Shown here one piece after another: positions 7,418 to 17,967 of a stretch of 43,336 nucleotides of DNA. The DNA is from Amycolatopsis acididurans. Lineage in GTDB: Bacteria; Actinomycetota; Actinomycetes; Mycobacteriales; Pseudonocardiaceae. The stretch spans positions 1 through 43,336 of the forward strand of contig NZ_JAAXLS010000054.1 in NCBI RefSeq assembly GCF_012328925.1, read 5' to 3'. A model generated the notes under the pieces. The model did no database searches and was not told where the DNA came from. It was given only the letters and a program-made list of their open reading frames with translations. A program made the translations under genes and the position numbers. Each line of letters opens with the position of its first letter. The first letter of the stretch is position 1.

Positions 7418-8296
7418 CTATTCCCCTGCTGTGCCGAGGAGGACCGCGACGTTGTCGATCAGCCTGGTCTTGCCGACCCTGGCCGCGACGAGCAACCTCG
7501 CCTCCCCATCGACGGGCGCGGGACCGAGATCGGTTCCACGCAGTTCGAGATAGTCCACGGCGACCGCGGGCTGCGCGGCCAGCGTCTCCCGCGCCGCGGA
7601 CAACACCGCCTCTGCCCCCCTCGGACCGGCATGCGCCCCCGCCGCCAGCGCCGCGGACAACACGACGGCGTCGGCACGCTGCTGGTCCGACAGATAGACG
7701 TTGCGTGACGACAACGCGAGCCCGTCGGCCTCGCGCACTGTCGGCACACCGATCACCCTGGTGGGAATGTTGAGCTCGGCCACCATTCGCTTGACCAGCA
7801 CCAGCTGCTGGTAGTCCTTCTCCCCGAAGAACGCGTAGTCCGGTCGCACGATGTTGAACAGCTTCGCCACCACCGTGAGCACCCCGGCGAAATGACCGGG
7901 CCGCGCCGCCCCCTCCAGCTCGTCGCCGACGGGGCCGGGGTGCACCGTCACCGCGTGCCCCTCGGCGTAGAGATCGCCGGCCTTCGGCACGAACGCCAGT
8001 TCCGCGCCGATCTCGCCGAGCACGTCGAGGTCGCGCTCCAGCGGCCGCGGATAGGCCTCGAAGTCCTCGCCTTCCCCGAACTGCAAGGGATTCACGAAGA
8101 TCGAGGCGCCCACCACCACGCCCTGCAACCGCTTGGCGCGGCGCAGCAGTTCGAGGTGCCCGGCGTGCAGCGCACCCATCGTCGGCACGAGTGCGACCTT
8201 GCGGCCGACCGCGTGCAGCGCGGCGCTCACGCTGGTCATGTCGTCGGGCGTCTGATACGTGTTCAGCTGCCCTCGGGTGAACTTCGGGGTGGTCAC
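7418..8296 (-). CDS. panC: Pantothenate synthetase (pantoate-beta-alanine ligase)
   Basis: Joins pantoate and beta-alanine with ATP to give pantothenate. The 292-residue product has the nucleotidyl-transferase signature VPTMGALHAGH near residues 35-45, SIFVNPLQF, RPDYAFFGEKDYQQL and the KMSKS-like region LSSRNVYLS. It starts at GTG 8296, which overlaps the stop of the upstream DUF2520 gene (GTGA), indicating translational coupling. A longer reading frame extending to 9214 is an out-of-frame shadow of the DUF2520 gene. Confidence 0.95.
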   Translation of the reverse strand: MTTPKFTRGQLNTYQTPDDMTSVSAALHAVGRKVALVPTMGALHAGHLELLRRAKRLQGVVVGASIFVNPLQFGEGEDFEAYPRPLERDLDVLGEIGAELAFVPKAGDLYAEGHAVTVHPGPVGDELEGAARPGHFAGVLTVVAKLFNIVRPDYAFFGEKDYQQLVLVKRMVAELNIPTRVIGVPTVREADGLALSSRNVYLSDQQRADAVVLSAALAAGAHAGPRGAEAVLSAARETLAAQPAVAVDYLELRGTDLGPAPVDGEARLLVAARVGKTRLIDNVAVLLGTAGE

Positions 8297-9186
8297 TTCT
8301 GGGGTCCTTCGTCGAGAAGTTCGGTGATTTCGGCGGCCGCATCGGACTTGAGCAGTCCCGCCGCCGTGGCACGTGCCACGGTCCGCCGGGCGAGTGCGGT
8401 GTAGCAAGGTCGGACCTCGGGCGCTTCTTCCGCGAGCACCGCGAGGTGTTTGCGAACTGTACCCGAATCGCCCCTGGCGACCGGACCGGTCAGTGCCCGG
8501 TCGCCGTGCCGCAGCGCGTTGTCCAGCGCCGCCGACAGCAGCGGTCCGATCATCCGTTCCGCGTTGGCGATACCTGCGCCAGCAAGGAGTTCCAGGCAGT
8601 CCGCGACGAGCGTGACGAGATGGTTCGCGCCGTGCGCGAGCGCGGTGTGATACAGCGGCCGCGCCGCCTCCGGCACCCGGATCGGCTCGCCGCCCATCTC
8701 GACGGTCAGCGCCTCGCCGACGTTCCACGCGGCCTCGTCGCCCGGCGCTGCGGTCACCCCGACGCTGCACGCGGCCATGCGCTGCAGGTCTTCCTCGCGG
8801 CCGGTGAACGTCATCACGGGATGCAGCGCCAGCGGCAGCGCACCCGCCTCGGCCGCGGGACGCAGCACATCCACGCCGTAGGCGCCGGACGTGTGGATCA
8901 CGATCTGGCCAGGCCGCCATGCGCCGGTCGCCGCGAGGCCGGACACGAGATCCGCGAGCGCGTCGTCGGGAACGGCGAGCAGCACCAGGTCCGCCACGGC
9001 GACGACCTCGTCTGGCGGTTTGAGCGGAACATGGGGCAGCAGCCGCTCGGCACGGTCGTGCGAAGCGGCGGAAATGCCGGAAGCGGCGGCGATCGTGTGA
9101 CCTGCACGGGCGAGAGCGGCCCCGAGCACACTGCCCACCCGGCCCGCCGACACGACGCCGACGGCCAAGCGGGCGGGACGCGTCAT
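8293..9186 (-). CDS. Rossmann-like and DUF2520 domain protein
   Basis: A 297-residue protein with an N-terminal NAD(P)-type Rossmann fold (AVGVVSAGRVGSVLGAALARAGH, then ADLVLLAVPDDAL) and a C-terminal helical DUF2520 domain (HPVMTFTG, then an all-helical segment around LYHTALAHGANHLVTL). It resembles 6-phosphogluconate or ketopantoate reductase-like folds. Actinobacterial orthologues precede panC (Rv3603c in M. tuberculosis, recalled). A role in supplying pantoate is a guess from neighbourhood. It is the first full gene of the pantothenate operon, and its ATG overlaps the stop of an 8-codon upstream ORF. Confidence 0.85.
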   Translation of the reverse strand: MTRPARLAVGVVSAGRVGSVLGAALARAGHTIAAASGISAASHDRAERLLPHVPLKPPDEVVAVADLVLLAVPDDALADLVSGLAATGAWRPGQIVIHTSGAYGVDVLRPAAEAGALPLALHPVMTFTGREEDLQRMAACSVGVTAAPGDEAAWNVGEALTVEMGGEPIRVPEAARPLYHTALAHGANHLVTLVADCLELLAGAGIANAERMIGPLLSAALDNALRHGDRALTGPVARGDSGTVRKHLAVLAEEAPEVRPCYTALARRTVARATAAGLLKSDAAAEITELLDEGPQK

Positions 9187-9209
9187 CGCGTGCCCCTAAG
9201 GACGCACAT
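9183..9209 (-). CDS. Candidate upstream small ORF (MCVLRGTR)
   Basis: Eight codons encode MCVLRGTR, starting at ATG 9209 with a GAGGAG ribosome-binding site 8-9 nt ahead. The TGA overlaps the ATG of the DUF2520 gene (ATGA). The downstream ATG itself has no good Shine-Dalgarno, so translation of this ORF may open the operon by coupling. It could instead be chance; conservation in relatives would decide. Confidence 0.45.
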   Translation of the reverse strand: MCVLRGTR

Positions 9210-9333
9210 GGCAAAAGCTCCTCAAGCTCGTTCCAGTCCCGCTCTTCGGTCGCGGGTACCGGACGACGGCGCGAGACTAGCTCGCGGCGGGGCGGCTCGC
9301 CGGGCCTAGGTGACCAGCTTCACCCGAGCAGGG

Positions 9334-10467
9334 TCATCCCGCGCCGCCGTTTTCCCCCGCCAGCCTGACGGCTTCCTCGCGCGAGGCGCGCAGCGTACCG
9401 AGCAGTTCACGTTCGCGTACCGCCGCCGCCGAGGACGGCTTGTGACGTTTCAAGAACGCGAGCTCGGTCACGCTGGCCTGATAGGCGCCGACGGCTCTGG
9501 CCGCGGCACGCCCGGACTGCTTGCGCGCCTGGCGCCGCCACTCGCGCCGGCCACGCAGACTCGACAGCAGTCCGACCTCGGACGCGGCGATCCAGCGCGC
9601 CTGCGCCATCTTCGGCAGCGCGGCCTGGATGATCCGCTGCTCCCGGCGCCGTTGCAGCACCACGAGCATCACGACGGCGATGAAGATCGGCACCATGATC
9701 AGGAAGTAGATGTTCAAGAACGCCTTCGCGCCGCCGATGGTCGCGGCCCCGTTCCACAGTGCGTGCAGGCACACCGCGGCGATGTATCCGCCGAGCGGCG
9801 CGAGCACCTTGACCGGACCGCGCGGTGCGCGGGCCGCGACGCCGAACCCGATTCCGGTGAGCGCCGCGAACAACGGATGCGTGAACGGCGAGAGCACGCC
9901 GCGCAGCACGAACGCCGCGATCACGCCCGAACTCGTGCCGGTGCCGAAGCCGTAGTCGGCGAACGCGCGGCCGAAGTAGTAGATGTTCTCGGTGAAGGCG
10001 AAACCGGCGGCGGTGAATCCGGCGTAGACGATGCCGTCGACGATGCCGTCGAACTCGTCGGACCGCTTGAGGAAGATCGCGAGGACGAACGAGCCCTTCG
10101 CCGCCTCCTCGACCAGCGGTGCCGACACCAGTGCGCTGACCCGGCTGCCGTTTCCCTTGCCCAGCAACAAATCCCCGACCGACTCAGCGGTGTTGTTGAT
10201 CAGCAGGGTGGTGATCGTCGCGATGCACGCGCCCCAGGCGAAGGCCAGCAACAGCAGTTTCGCGGGTTCGGGTTCCCATCTGTCGACCCACAGGAATGTC
10301 GCGACCACGACCGCGACCGGGATCAGCGCGGCGGTGGCGCCAATCACGACCGCGAGTGGGCCGACGCTCACGGTGGCGAGCGCCAGCAGGGTCAGCCCGC
10401 ACACCGCGACCACGATGAGGCCGAGTACGGGCAGGAGCACGGTGATCCTGCGAGGGGGTGCCGTCAC
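9334..10467 (-). CDS. PrsW-family intramembrane metalloprotease
   Basis: A 377-residue polytopic membrane protein with about eight hydrophobic segments. It carries the four PrsW signatures in order: APLVEEAAKG (EExxK), AFTENIYY (ExxNxxY), HPLFAALTGIG and LHALWNG. These supply the glutamates and histidines thought to bind zinc in CAAX-like membrane proteases. The C-terminal ~90 residues are basic and cytosolic (RRREQR ... RGRREWRRQARK). The start is GTG 10467. It lies between the DUF6779 gene and the pantothenate operon. In M. tuberculosis these two blocks adjoin (recalled), so this gene may be a lineage insertion. The substrate is unknown; anti-sigma factors are typical PrsW targets. Confidence 0.85.
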   Translation of the reverse strand: MTAPPRRITVLLPVLGLIVVAVCGLTLLALATVSVGPLAVVIGATAALIPVAVVVATFLWVDRWEPEPAKLLLLAFAWGACIATITTLLINNTAESVGDLLLGKGNGSRVSALVSAPLVEEAAKGSFVLAIFLKRSDEFDGIVDGIVYAGFTAAGFAFTENIYYFGRAFADYGFGTGTSSGVIAAFVLRGVLSPFTHPLFAALTGIGFGVAARAPRGPVKVLAPLGGYIAAVCLHALWNGAATIGGAKAFLNIYFLIMVPIFIAVVMLVVLQRRREQRIIQAALPKMAQARWIAASEVGLLSSLRGRREWRRQARKQSGRAAARAVGAYQASVTELAFLKRHKPSSAAAVRERELLGTLRASREEAVRLAGENGGAG

Positions 10468-10507
10468 AGCCCGGAACTCTACGACGACCGACTGTGCGCC
10501 TTCGAAC

Positions 10508-12385
10508 TCAGTCCTCGGCGCGACGCCGGCGGCGCGGGATCGCGTCCGTCGTGGCGCCGTGCGCGGCGAGCAGATCGCTCACCGAGCGGCCGGCCGTGTG
10601 CGAACCCGTTTCCTCCGCCGCGGCGCGCCGGCCCGTGGAGTCCTCGGGCTTGGCGCGATGCCCGGTCGATTCGTGGGCTTCCGGCTTCGCGCGGCGACCG
10701 GTGGCGGGCTCGCCGTTCACGTCGGGACGTGCGTGACTGCCGGTCGGCCGGCCGTTCGACTGCCAGGACGGCGGCTCGCCCTCGGGGCGGTACCTGCGGC
10801 CACCGGAGGTCTCGGCCGGCGTTTCGGGCGGCTCGGGCTTGCGGCGACGGCCACCGGCCCCGCCTTCCTGCGCACGCCGCCGCACTTCCTCCGGCAACGT
10901 CGGATTGGTGGGCGCGGGCAGCTCCTCCTCCGCGGGCGGCACCGGGTCGAGGCGCGGCAGCGAGGTCTCGGCGGGCCGGACGGGTTCCATGCGCGGGCGG
11001 GACGATTCGAACCGCGGCGCCGGCTCCTGCTGCGCGGGCTTGGCCGGCTCCATCCGCGGATGGGACGTCTCCGCACGCTTCACCGGCTCCATCCGCGGGC
11101 GCGAACCCTCGAACCGAGGCACCGGTTCCATCTTCGACCGGGAGGTCTCGAACCGGCCGACCGGCTCGGCGCGCTTGACCGGTTCCATGCGCGGGCGGGA
11201 CGACTCGAACCGCGGCGCCGGCTCCTGCTGCGCGGGCTTGGCCGGCTCCATCCGCGGACGCGAACCCTCGAACCGAGGGGTCGGCTTCTCGCCGCGCTGC
11301 GGCGGCTCCGCGGGCTTGCGGATGTTGCGCTGCGGTTCCGGGGTGACCGGACCGCCGTTGCCGTTCGCGGGAAACGCCGCGGAAAGATCGCTGACCGGCC
11401 GGTCGCGCGTGACCCGGTTCTCCCACGACGGCGTCCAGTCCGCGTCGAGCTGGGCCGGCTCGTCGGCGGCCTCGGGCTCCGGCTGCCTGCCGGTCACGTT
11501 GAGTGCGGGCCGGGTCAGCTCGTTCGCGGCCTCGGGACGCCGGACCGGAGTGGCGGCGCGGGTGAGCCGGGTCTGTTCCTCGTCGGGCGTGACCCTCGGC
11601 TGCTCGGCGGGGGGCTGCGTGAACCTGGTCTGCTCGGCGCGGGCCTCGGCGGCGGCCTTGGACACGCTCGCGGCCGCGCTGCTGCGTCCGTACCCGGTGC
11701 GGGCGGCCTCGTTCTTGGCGACGCGGCGCGGCGGCAGATCCAGCGACCGTTCGGGGCGCCGGGGCTCCGGCGCGCCCGAGGCGGGACGGCCGCGGCTGGG
11801 CTGCTTGTCCCGCACCCGGTCGATCAGCTCGGTCGGCCGCTCGGTGCCTTCCTTGGCGGGGGCCGCCGTCAACTGCGCGGGCAGACGGCCGTTGCCCGGC
11901 GCTTCGACGAGGTGGCCCTCCTCGCGCAGCGCACGCATCCGGGTGGCCTGCGCGGTCAGCGCGACCCGTTCGAGCAGCACCTCACCGCCGAAGAGCGACT
12001 GCAAACTTTCGCGCAGTGCGAGCACCTCGGAGCGCAGCGCGTCCAGTTCGACGCGGGAGTCGGCCTCGGCCTTGCTCCTCATTTCGGACTCGATCTCGAG
12101 CTCGTACTCACGCCTCGCGGCGATCTCGCGCTCCAGTTCGAGTTCATAGACCTCTTGCGCCTGCGCGACCGCCTCGTCGGTGCTCGACGCCTGCTTGCGG
12201 TAGCGGACCGCGAGGAAGGCGCCGACCAGCGCCGCCCACAACGCGGCGACGATGCCGAGCCGGAGATACCGGATGTCGTCCGCGAGCACGAGCGCGAGGG
12301 TCGCTGCCAGGGCGAGGGCCAAGCCGACGACGAACCACGGCCTGCCCACAAGGCGGCCGCGCGAGTCGTCACCCACGCCAGTCAT
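10508..12385 (-). CDS. DUF6779 membrane protein with a repeat-rich C-terminal region
   Basis: About 625 residues. Two transmembrane helices lie near residues 14-60, then an acidic/basic coiled coil (about 70-135: ELELEREIAARREYELEIE). The rest is a long Pro/Arg/Glu-rich disordered region. That region contains a degenerate tandem repeat of the type RFE-S-SRPRMEP, with about eight copies, supported by a 78 bp DNA duplication (10983-11060 and 11181-11258). The N-terminal arrangement matches the DUF6779 family (Rv3604c-like), found next to DUF3180 and folK. The start is uncertain between ATG 12385 and GTG 12394. Function unknown; membrane anchorage plus coiled coil suggests a scaffolding or envelope role. 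Confidence 0.8.
   Translation of the reverse strand: MTGVGDDSRGRLVGRPWFVVGLALALAATLALVLADDIRYLRLGIVAALWAALVGAFLAVRYRKQASSTDEAVAQAQEVYELELEREIAARREYELEIESEMRSKAEADSRVELDALRSEVLALRESLQSLFGGEVLLERVALTAQATRMRALREEGHLVEAPGNGRLPAQLTAAPAKEGTERPTELIDRVRDKQPSRGRPASGAPEPRRPERSLDLPPRRVAKNEAARTGYGRSSAAASVSKAAAEARAEQTRFTQPPAEQPRVTPDEEQTRLTRAATPVRRPEAANELTRPALNVTGRQPEPEAADEPAQLDADWTPSWENRVTRDRPVSDLSAAFPANGNGGPVTPEPQRNIRKPAEPPQRGEKPTPRFEGSRPRMEPAKPAQQEPAPRFESSRPRMEPVKRAEPVGRFETSRSKMEPVPRFEGSRPRMEPVKRAETSHPRMEPAKPAQQEPAPRFESSRPRMEPVRPAETSLPRLDPVPPAEEELPAPTNPTLPEEVRRRAQEGGAGGRRRKPEPPETPAETSGGRRYRPEGEPPSWQSNGRPTGSHARPDVNGEPATGRRAKPEAHESTGHRAKPEDSTGRRAAAEETGSHTAGRSVSDLLAAHGATTDAIPRRRRRAED
10983..11060. repeat. 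78 bp direct repeat, copy A
   Basis: Identical to 11181-11258 except for one base (GATTCG versus GACTCG), 198 bp apart and in the same reading frame of the DUF6779 gene. It encodes part of the RFESSRPRMEP repeat region. Confidence 0.95.
11181..11258. repeat. 78 bp direct repeat, copy B
   Basis: Second copy of the 78 bp unit at 10983-11060, with one mismatch. The near-identity suggests recent duplication or gene conversion inside the disordered region of the DUF6779 protein. Confidence 0.95.
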
Positions 12386-12454
12386 GCCCAACACCGTACC
12401 CGTCAGTTATCCGTTTGAGACCTAGTCGGTACTTCGAGCGGTCACTTCTCCGCG

Positions 12455-12916
12455 TTAACCGGTCGGGTGACTATCGCGATCCTGATCACCCTGATCCGGT
12501 GTCCGGCAGCAGTGTTCCAACCACAGTGCCGCCCCGACAAGGGCTACCGCGCTGACCAGGCCGATCACGGCGCTGCGGACGTCCGCCGCCGGCGCCGCGG
12601 CCTCGCCGGCACGCGGGACCAGCGCAATGAGGACGCCGCCCCATGCGCCGAACATCAACGCCCCGAGGAGCGACGACGCCTTGGCGAGCGCGACCGCGCG
12701 GGCCACCGCGAGCGATCCGAACACGCGGCCGTTGCGGATCCGGGAGCGGATGGAAAAAGCGAGTGCGACTTCGATCACGCCGAGCACCAGCAGGGTCACC
12801 CCGGCGAACGTGGGCAGCCGAGGCAGCGCGTTGTACTGGAACTCGAAGACCAGATAAGAGAGCACGAGCCCGACAAGTCCGGCGGTCACCAGCTCGCGGG
12901 GCCGCGTGAAGTGCAT
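12455..12916 (-). CDS. DUF3180 family membrane protein
   Basis: A 153-residue protein with four predicted transmembrane helices (about 8-28, 35-55, 75-95 and 118-138). Its start MHFTRPRELVTAGLVGLVLSY matches the DUF3180 family, whose members lie next to folK in actinobacteria. ATG 12916 has no Shine-Dalgarno. It follows a TACGGT -10 element by 6 nt on the minus strand, so the message is probably leaderless. A longer in-frame extension would cross the MerR operator. Function unknown. Confidence 0.85.
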   Translation of the reverse strand: MHFTRPRELVTAGLVGLVLSYLVFEFQYNALPRLPTFAGVTLLVLGVIEVALAFSIRSRIRNGRVFGSLAVARAVALAKASSLLGALMFGAWGGVLIALVPRAGEAAAPAADVRSAVIGLVSAVALVGAALWLEHCCRTPDQGDQDRDSHPTG

Positions 12917-12939
12917 ATCGTCACCGTACCTTGGCAGAC

Positions 12940-12970
12940 TTGACTCTCCAGTGACTGGAGACTTCAGCAT
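12940..12970 (+). promoter_or_regulatory. MerR-type operator-promoter
   Basis: A -35 TTGACT (12940-12945) and a weak -10 CAGCAT (12965-12970) are separated by 19 bp, the long spacer typical of MerR-controlled promoters. The spacer contains a 17 bp perfect palindrome, TCTCCAGTGACTGGAGA (12945-12961). The transcription start would fall at about 12977, on the GTG at 12978. The site also lies next to the divergent DUF3180 promoter. Confidence 0.7.
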
Positions 12971-12977
12971 GGACTTT

Positions 12978-13874
12978 GTGAGCAGGGCGTTCACCATCGG
13001 GGAACTGGCGCGGCGGACCGGGCTGCCGGTCAAGACGATCCGGTTCTACTCCGATGAGGGGCTGCTCCCGCCCACCGACCGCACACCTTCCGGCTACCGG
13101 CTCTACGACACCCGGTCGCTGGCCCGGCTCGAGCTGATCAGGACGCTGCGCGAGCTCGGCCTCGGCCTCACCGACGTCGCGCTGGTGCTGGCCGAGGAGA
13201 CGACCGTGCCGCTGCTGGCGGCACGGCACATCGAGGCACTCGACGAGCAGATCCGCAGACTGCGGCTGCGCCGGGCGGTGCTGCGTGCGGTCGTGAAGCG
13301 AAAGTCCGAACTGGAGGAAGTGAAACTGATGAACGAACTGGCCTCGATGTCCGATGAGGAGCGCGTGCGGCTGGTGGACGAGTTCTGGTCGGAGATGTCC
13401 GAAGGGATCGAACTCGACCCGGAGTTCGCCGCCCGCGTGCACGGCGCGAAACCGACGCTGCCCGACGATCCGACGCCGGAGCAGGTGCAGGCGTGGGTCG
13501 AGTTCGCCGAGCTGATCCAGGACCCGGAATTCCGGCGGCTGGTCCGCGGCATGAGCGAACGGCGTTCGGCGGAGCTGGCCGAGGGCGCCGGCTCGCTGGG
13601 ACGGCAGGAGAACTGGTTCGAGTGGAGCGCGCGGGCGCAGCAGTACGTCGACGCCGGCGTGGCGCCCTCGTCCGAGCAGGGCCGCGCGCTGGCGGAGGAG
13701 ATGCTGGCCGCCTCGGGCGCGACGGACAGGCGGGAGCTGGCCGACCAGATCTCGGCCTACACCGACGTGCGCGCGGAAAGGTACTGGCAGCTGCTCGGGA
13801 TCATGAACGGCTGGCCGCCGTTTCCGGGCGGCATCGCGGCCGCGGAATGGATCAGCGTCGCGCTACGCGGCTGA
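12978..13874 (+). CDS. MerR family transcriptional regulator
   Basis: About 298 residues. The N-terminal winged HTH is classic MerR: FTIGELARRTGLPVKTIRFYSDEGLLPP, then GYRLYDTRSLARLELI. A dimerisation coiled coil spans about 80-120. The C-terminal ~180-residue helical domain is presumably the ligand sensor and does not match a family I can name; no cysteine metal site is visible. The start is either ATG 12969 or GTG 12978. GTG is preferred because the -10 element overlaps the ATG and predicts a leaderless message from GTG. It probably autoregulates through the palindrome at 12945-12961. It sits between folK and DUF3180, which are adjacent in mycobacteria (recalled). Confidence 0.88.
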   Translation: MSRAFTIGELARRTGLPVKTIRFYSDEGLLPPTDRTPSGYRLYDTRSLARLELIRTLRELGLGLTDVALVLAEETTVPLLAARHIEALDEQIRRLRLRRAVLRAVVKRKSELEEVKLMNELASMSDEERVRLVDEFWSEMSEGIELDPEFAARVHGAKPTLPDDPTPEQVQAWVEFAELIQDPEFRRLVRGMSERRSAELAEGAGSLGRQENWFEWSARAQQYVDAGVAPSSEQGRALAEEMLAASGATDRRELADQISAYTDVRAERYWQLLGIMNGWPPFPGGIAAAEWISVALRG

Positions 13875-13889
13875 TGCCCCGGAACGCCG

Positions 13890-14387
13890 TCACGACGTGA
13901 GCCGGAGGTCCGCGCGAAGCTGGACGCCCGAGCGGTCCTCGACGGGCAGGGCGGCCAGCAGCTCCCGAATGGGGCCGTGCCCAGGCAGAACCGCGTTCGG
14001 CTCGATCTCGAGCCACGGGATGAGCACGCTCGCGCGTTCGGGGGTGCCCGGGTGCGGCAGGAGCAGTTCGGGATCGCCGGAGCTGACGCCGTCCACGGTC
14101 ACCACGTCGACGTCGAGGGTGCGCGGGCCCCAGCGCAGCTCGCGCACCCGGCCCGCAGCCTGCTCCAGTGCCTGTCCCGCACGCAGCCACGCCCAGTGGT
14201 CGCGGGCGGGATCGTCCACAATGCACACCGCGTTGAGGAAGTCCGGCTGGTCCTCGACGCCCCACGGTTTCGTCTCGTACACCGACGACACGGCGACGAC
14301 CGCCTCGCGCAGCCCGTCCAGCACCGACCGCAGGTAGTCCAGCCGGTCGCCGAGGTTCGAGCCCAGCGACAGCACGGCCCGGCTCAT
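13890..14387 (-). CDS. folK: 2-amino-4-hydroxy-6-hydroxymethyldihydropteridine diphosphokinase (HPPK)
   Basis: Transfers pyrophosphate from ATP to 6-hydroxymethyl-dihydropterin in folate synthesis. The 165-residue product has the HPPK landmarks LSLGSNLGDR, VSSVYETKPWG, DFLNAV, RWGPRTLDVDVV (metal-binding acids) and LLPHPG. ATG 14387 overlaps the folB stop by 4 nt (ATGA), so the two are translationally coupled. It is the last gene of ftsH-folP-folB-folK. Confidence 0.96.
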   Translation of the reverse strand: MSRAVLSLGSNLGDRLDYLRSVLDGLREAVVAVSSVYETKPWGVEDQPDFLNAVCIVDDPARDHWAWLRAGQALEQAAGRVRELRWGPRTLDVDVVTVDGVSSGDPELLLPHPGTPERASVLIPWLEIEPNAVLPGHGPIRELLAALPVEDRSGVQLRADLRLTS

Positions 14388-14743
14388 CGGTCCCGCCGCA
14401 CGGTCACCGCCACGTCGTCGAAGGTGAGCGGGATCGGCGCCGACGGTTTGTGCACGGTCACCTCGACCGCGCTCAGCCGGTCGTCGGCCATGACCTCGTC
14501 GGCGATCCTGCCCGCGACGCTTTCGATCAGGTCGTACGGTTCGCCGCCGACGATGCCGGCGGCCAGCTCCGCCAGCTCGCCGTAGTGCAGCGTCCGCTCG
14601 AGGTCGTCGGTCGCGGCCGCGGGAGTCAGATCGAGCCAGGCGGTGATGTCCACGACGAACTCCTGCCCGTCGCGCTTCTCGTGTTCGAACACGCCGTGCC
14701 TGCCGAAAACCCGCAGTCCGGTCAGGGTGATCCGGTCGCTCAT
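14384..14743 (-). CDS. folB: Dihydroneopterin aldolase
   Basis: Cleaves dihydroneopterin to 6-hydroxymethyl-dihydropterin and glycolaldehyde. The 119-residue product starts MSDRITLTGLRVFGRHGVFEHEK, with the FolB signature GxHGVxxxE. LDYGELA-like HYGELAELAAG and VTVHKPSAPIP (catalytic lysine) are also present. ATG 14743 overlaps the folP stop (ATGA) and its own stop overlaps the folK start. Confidence 0.96.
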   Translation of the reverse strand: MSDRITLTGLRVFGRHGVFEHEKRDGQEFVVDITAWLDLTPAAATDDLERTLHYGELAELAAGIVGGEPYDLIESVAGRIADEVMADDRLSAVEVTVHKPSAPIPLTFDDVAVTVRRDR

Positions 14744-15561
14744 GCGTGCCCTTGCCGCCACGCGGCGGCCACGGTCACGGCGTCCAGCGACGCGCCGACG
14801 GCGTGCACTCGCACGCCCCACGCGCCGGCGGCCGCGGCGAGCGTGGAGATCGCGGCGGTGGCGTCCTCGCGGCCGGAGGGCGGGCGGGGCTCGCCCTTCT
14901 CGTCCGCGAGCAGGCGCCCGAGGAAGCGTTTCCGGGAAGCGCCGACCAGTACGGGGAAGCCCATGTCCAGGAACGTGCCGAGCCGCTGCAGCAGGGCCCA
15001 GTCGTGGTCGGCCTGTTTCGCGAAGCCGAGGCCGGGGTCGAGCACGATGTTCTCGTGGGCCACACCGGCGGCCAGCGCGGCGTCCACCCGTGCGGACAAC
15101 TCGTCGCGCACCTCGGCCACCACGTCGCCGTAGGTGGCCAGCTGGTTCATGTCCTTGCTGTGCCCGCGCCAGTGCATCAGCACCCATGGCGCACGCGTGC
15201 TCGCCGCGACCTTCGCCATGCCGGGGTCGGCGAGGCCGCCGGAGACGTCGTTGATGATCGTCGCACCCGCGTCGATCGTGGCCTCCGCGACCGCGGCGCG
15301 GGTGGTGTCGACGGACAGGCACAGCCCGTCGGCGGCGAGTGTGCGGATCACCGGCAGCACCCGGTCGATCTCGGTCTGGGCGTCCACCCTCGCCGAGCCC
15401 GGCCGGGTGGACTCACCACCGACATCGATCACGTCGGCGCCGCGATCCCACATCTCGTGTGCGTGCTGGATCGCGGCGTCGAGGTCGAGGTAGCGGCCGC
15501 CGTCGGAGAACGAATCCGGGGTGACGTTCAGGACGCCCATCACCACGCAGCGACCGGGCAT
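14740..15561 (-). CDS. folP: Dihydropteroate synthase
   Basis: Condenses hydroxymethyl-dihydropterin pyrophosphate with p-aminobenzoate; the target of sulfonamides. The 273-residue TIM-barrel enzyme has the two DHPS signatures, MGVLNVTPDSFSDGG near the N-terminus and DVGGESTRPGS near residues 55-65. IINDVSGG, MHWRG and the C-terminal GASRKRFLG segment are also present. ATG 15561 (MPGRCVVMG) lies 16 bp after the ftsH stop. GTP cyclohydrolase folE, which stands between ftsH and folP in mycobacteria and streptomycetes, is absent here. Confidence 0.96.
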   Translation of the reverse strand: MPGRCVVMGVLNVTPDSFSDGGRYLDLDAAIQHAHEMWDRGADVIDVGGESTRPGSARVDAQTEIDRVLPVIRTLAADGLCLSVDTTRAAVAEATIDAGATIINDVSGGLADPGMAKVAASTRAPWVLMHWRGHSKDMNQLATYGDVVAEVRDELSARVDAALAAGVAHENIVLDPGLGFAKQADHDWALLQRLGTFLDMGFPVLVGASRKRFLGRLLADEKGEPRPPSGREDATAAISTLAAAAGAWGVRVHAVGASLDAVTVAAAWRQGHA

Positions 15562-15577
15562 CGGCAGTGCTTTCAGC

Positions 15578-17923
<2,346 letters not shown>

Positions 17924-17967
17924 ATGCCTCGGCCGTGCTGGCCTTGACCCTCCCTGGTTAGGCGGTA

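Noticed and set aside
7418..9214. Possible 598-residue PanC with an N-terminal domain
   Set aside because: The extra N-terminal part is the DUF2520 gene read in another frame; panC starts at the GTGA overlap at 8296.
10900..11300. CRISPR-like repeat array
   Set aside because: The repeats are in-frame protein-coding units with unequal spacing and no unique spacers of constant length.
10031..12418. 795-codon plus-strand frame with Arg-Gly repeats
   Set aside because: The repeats mirror the DUF6779 repeat on the other strand, and the codon pattern fits the minus-strand gene.
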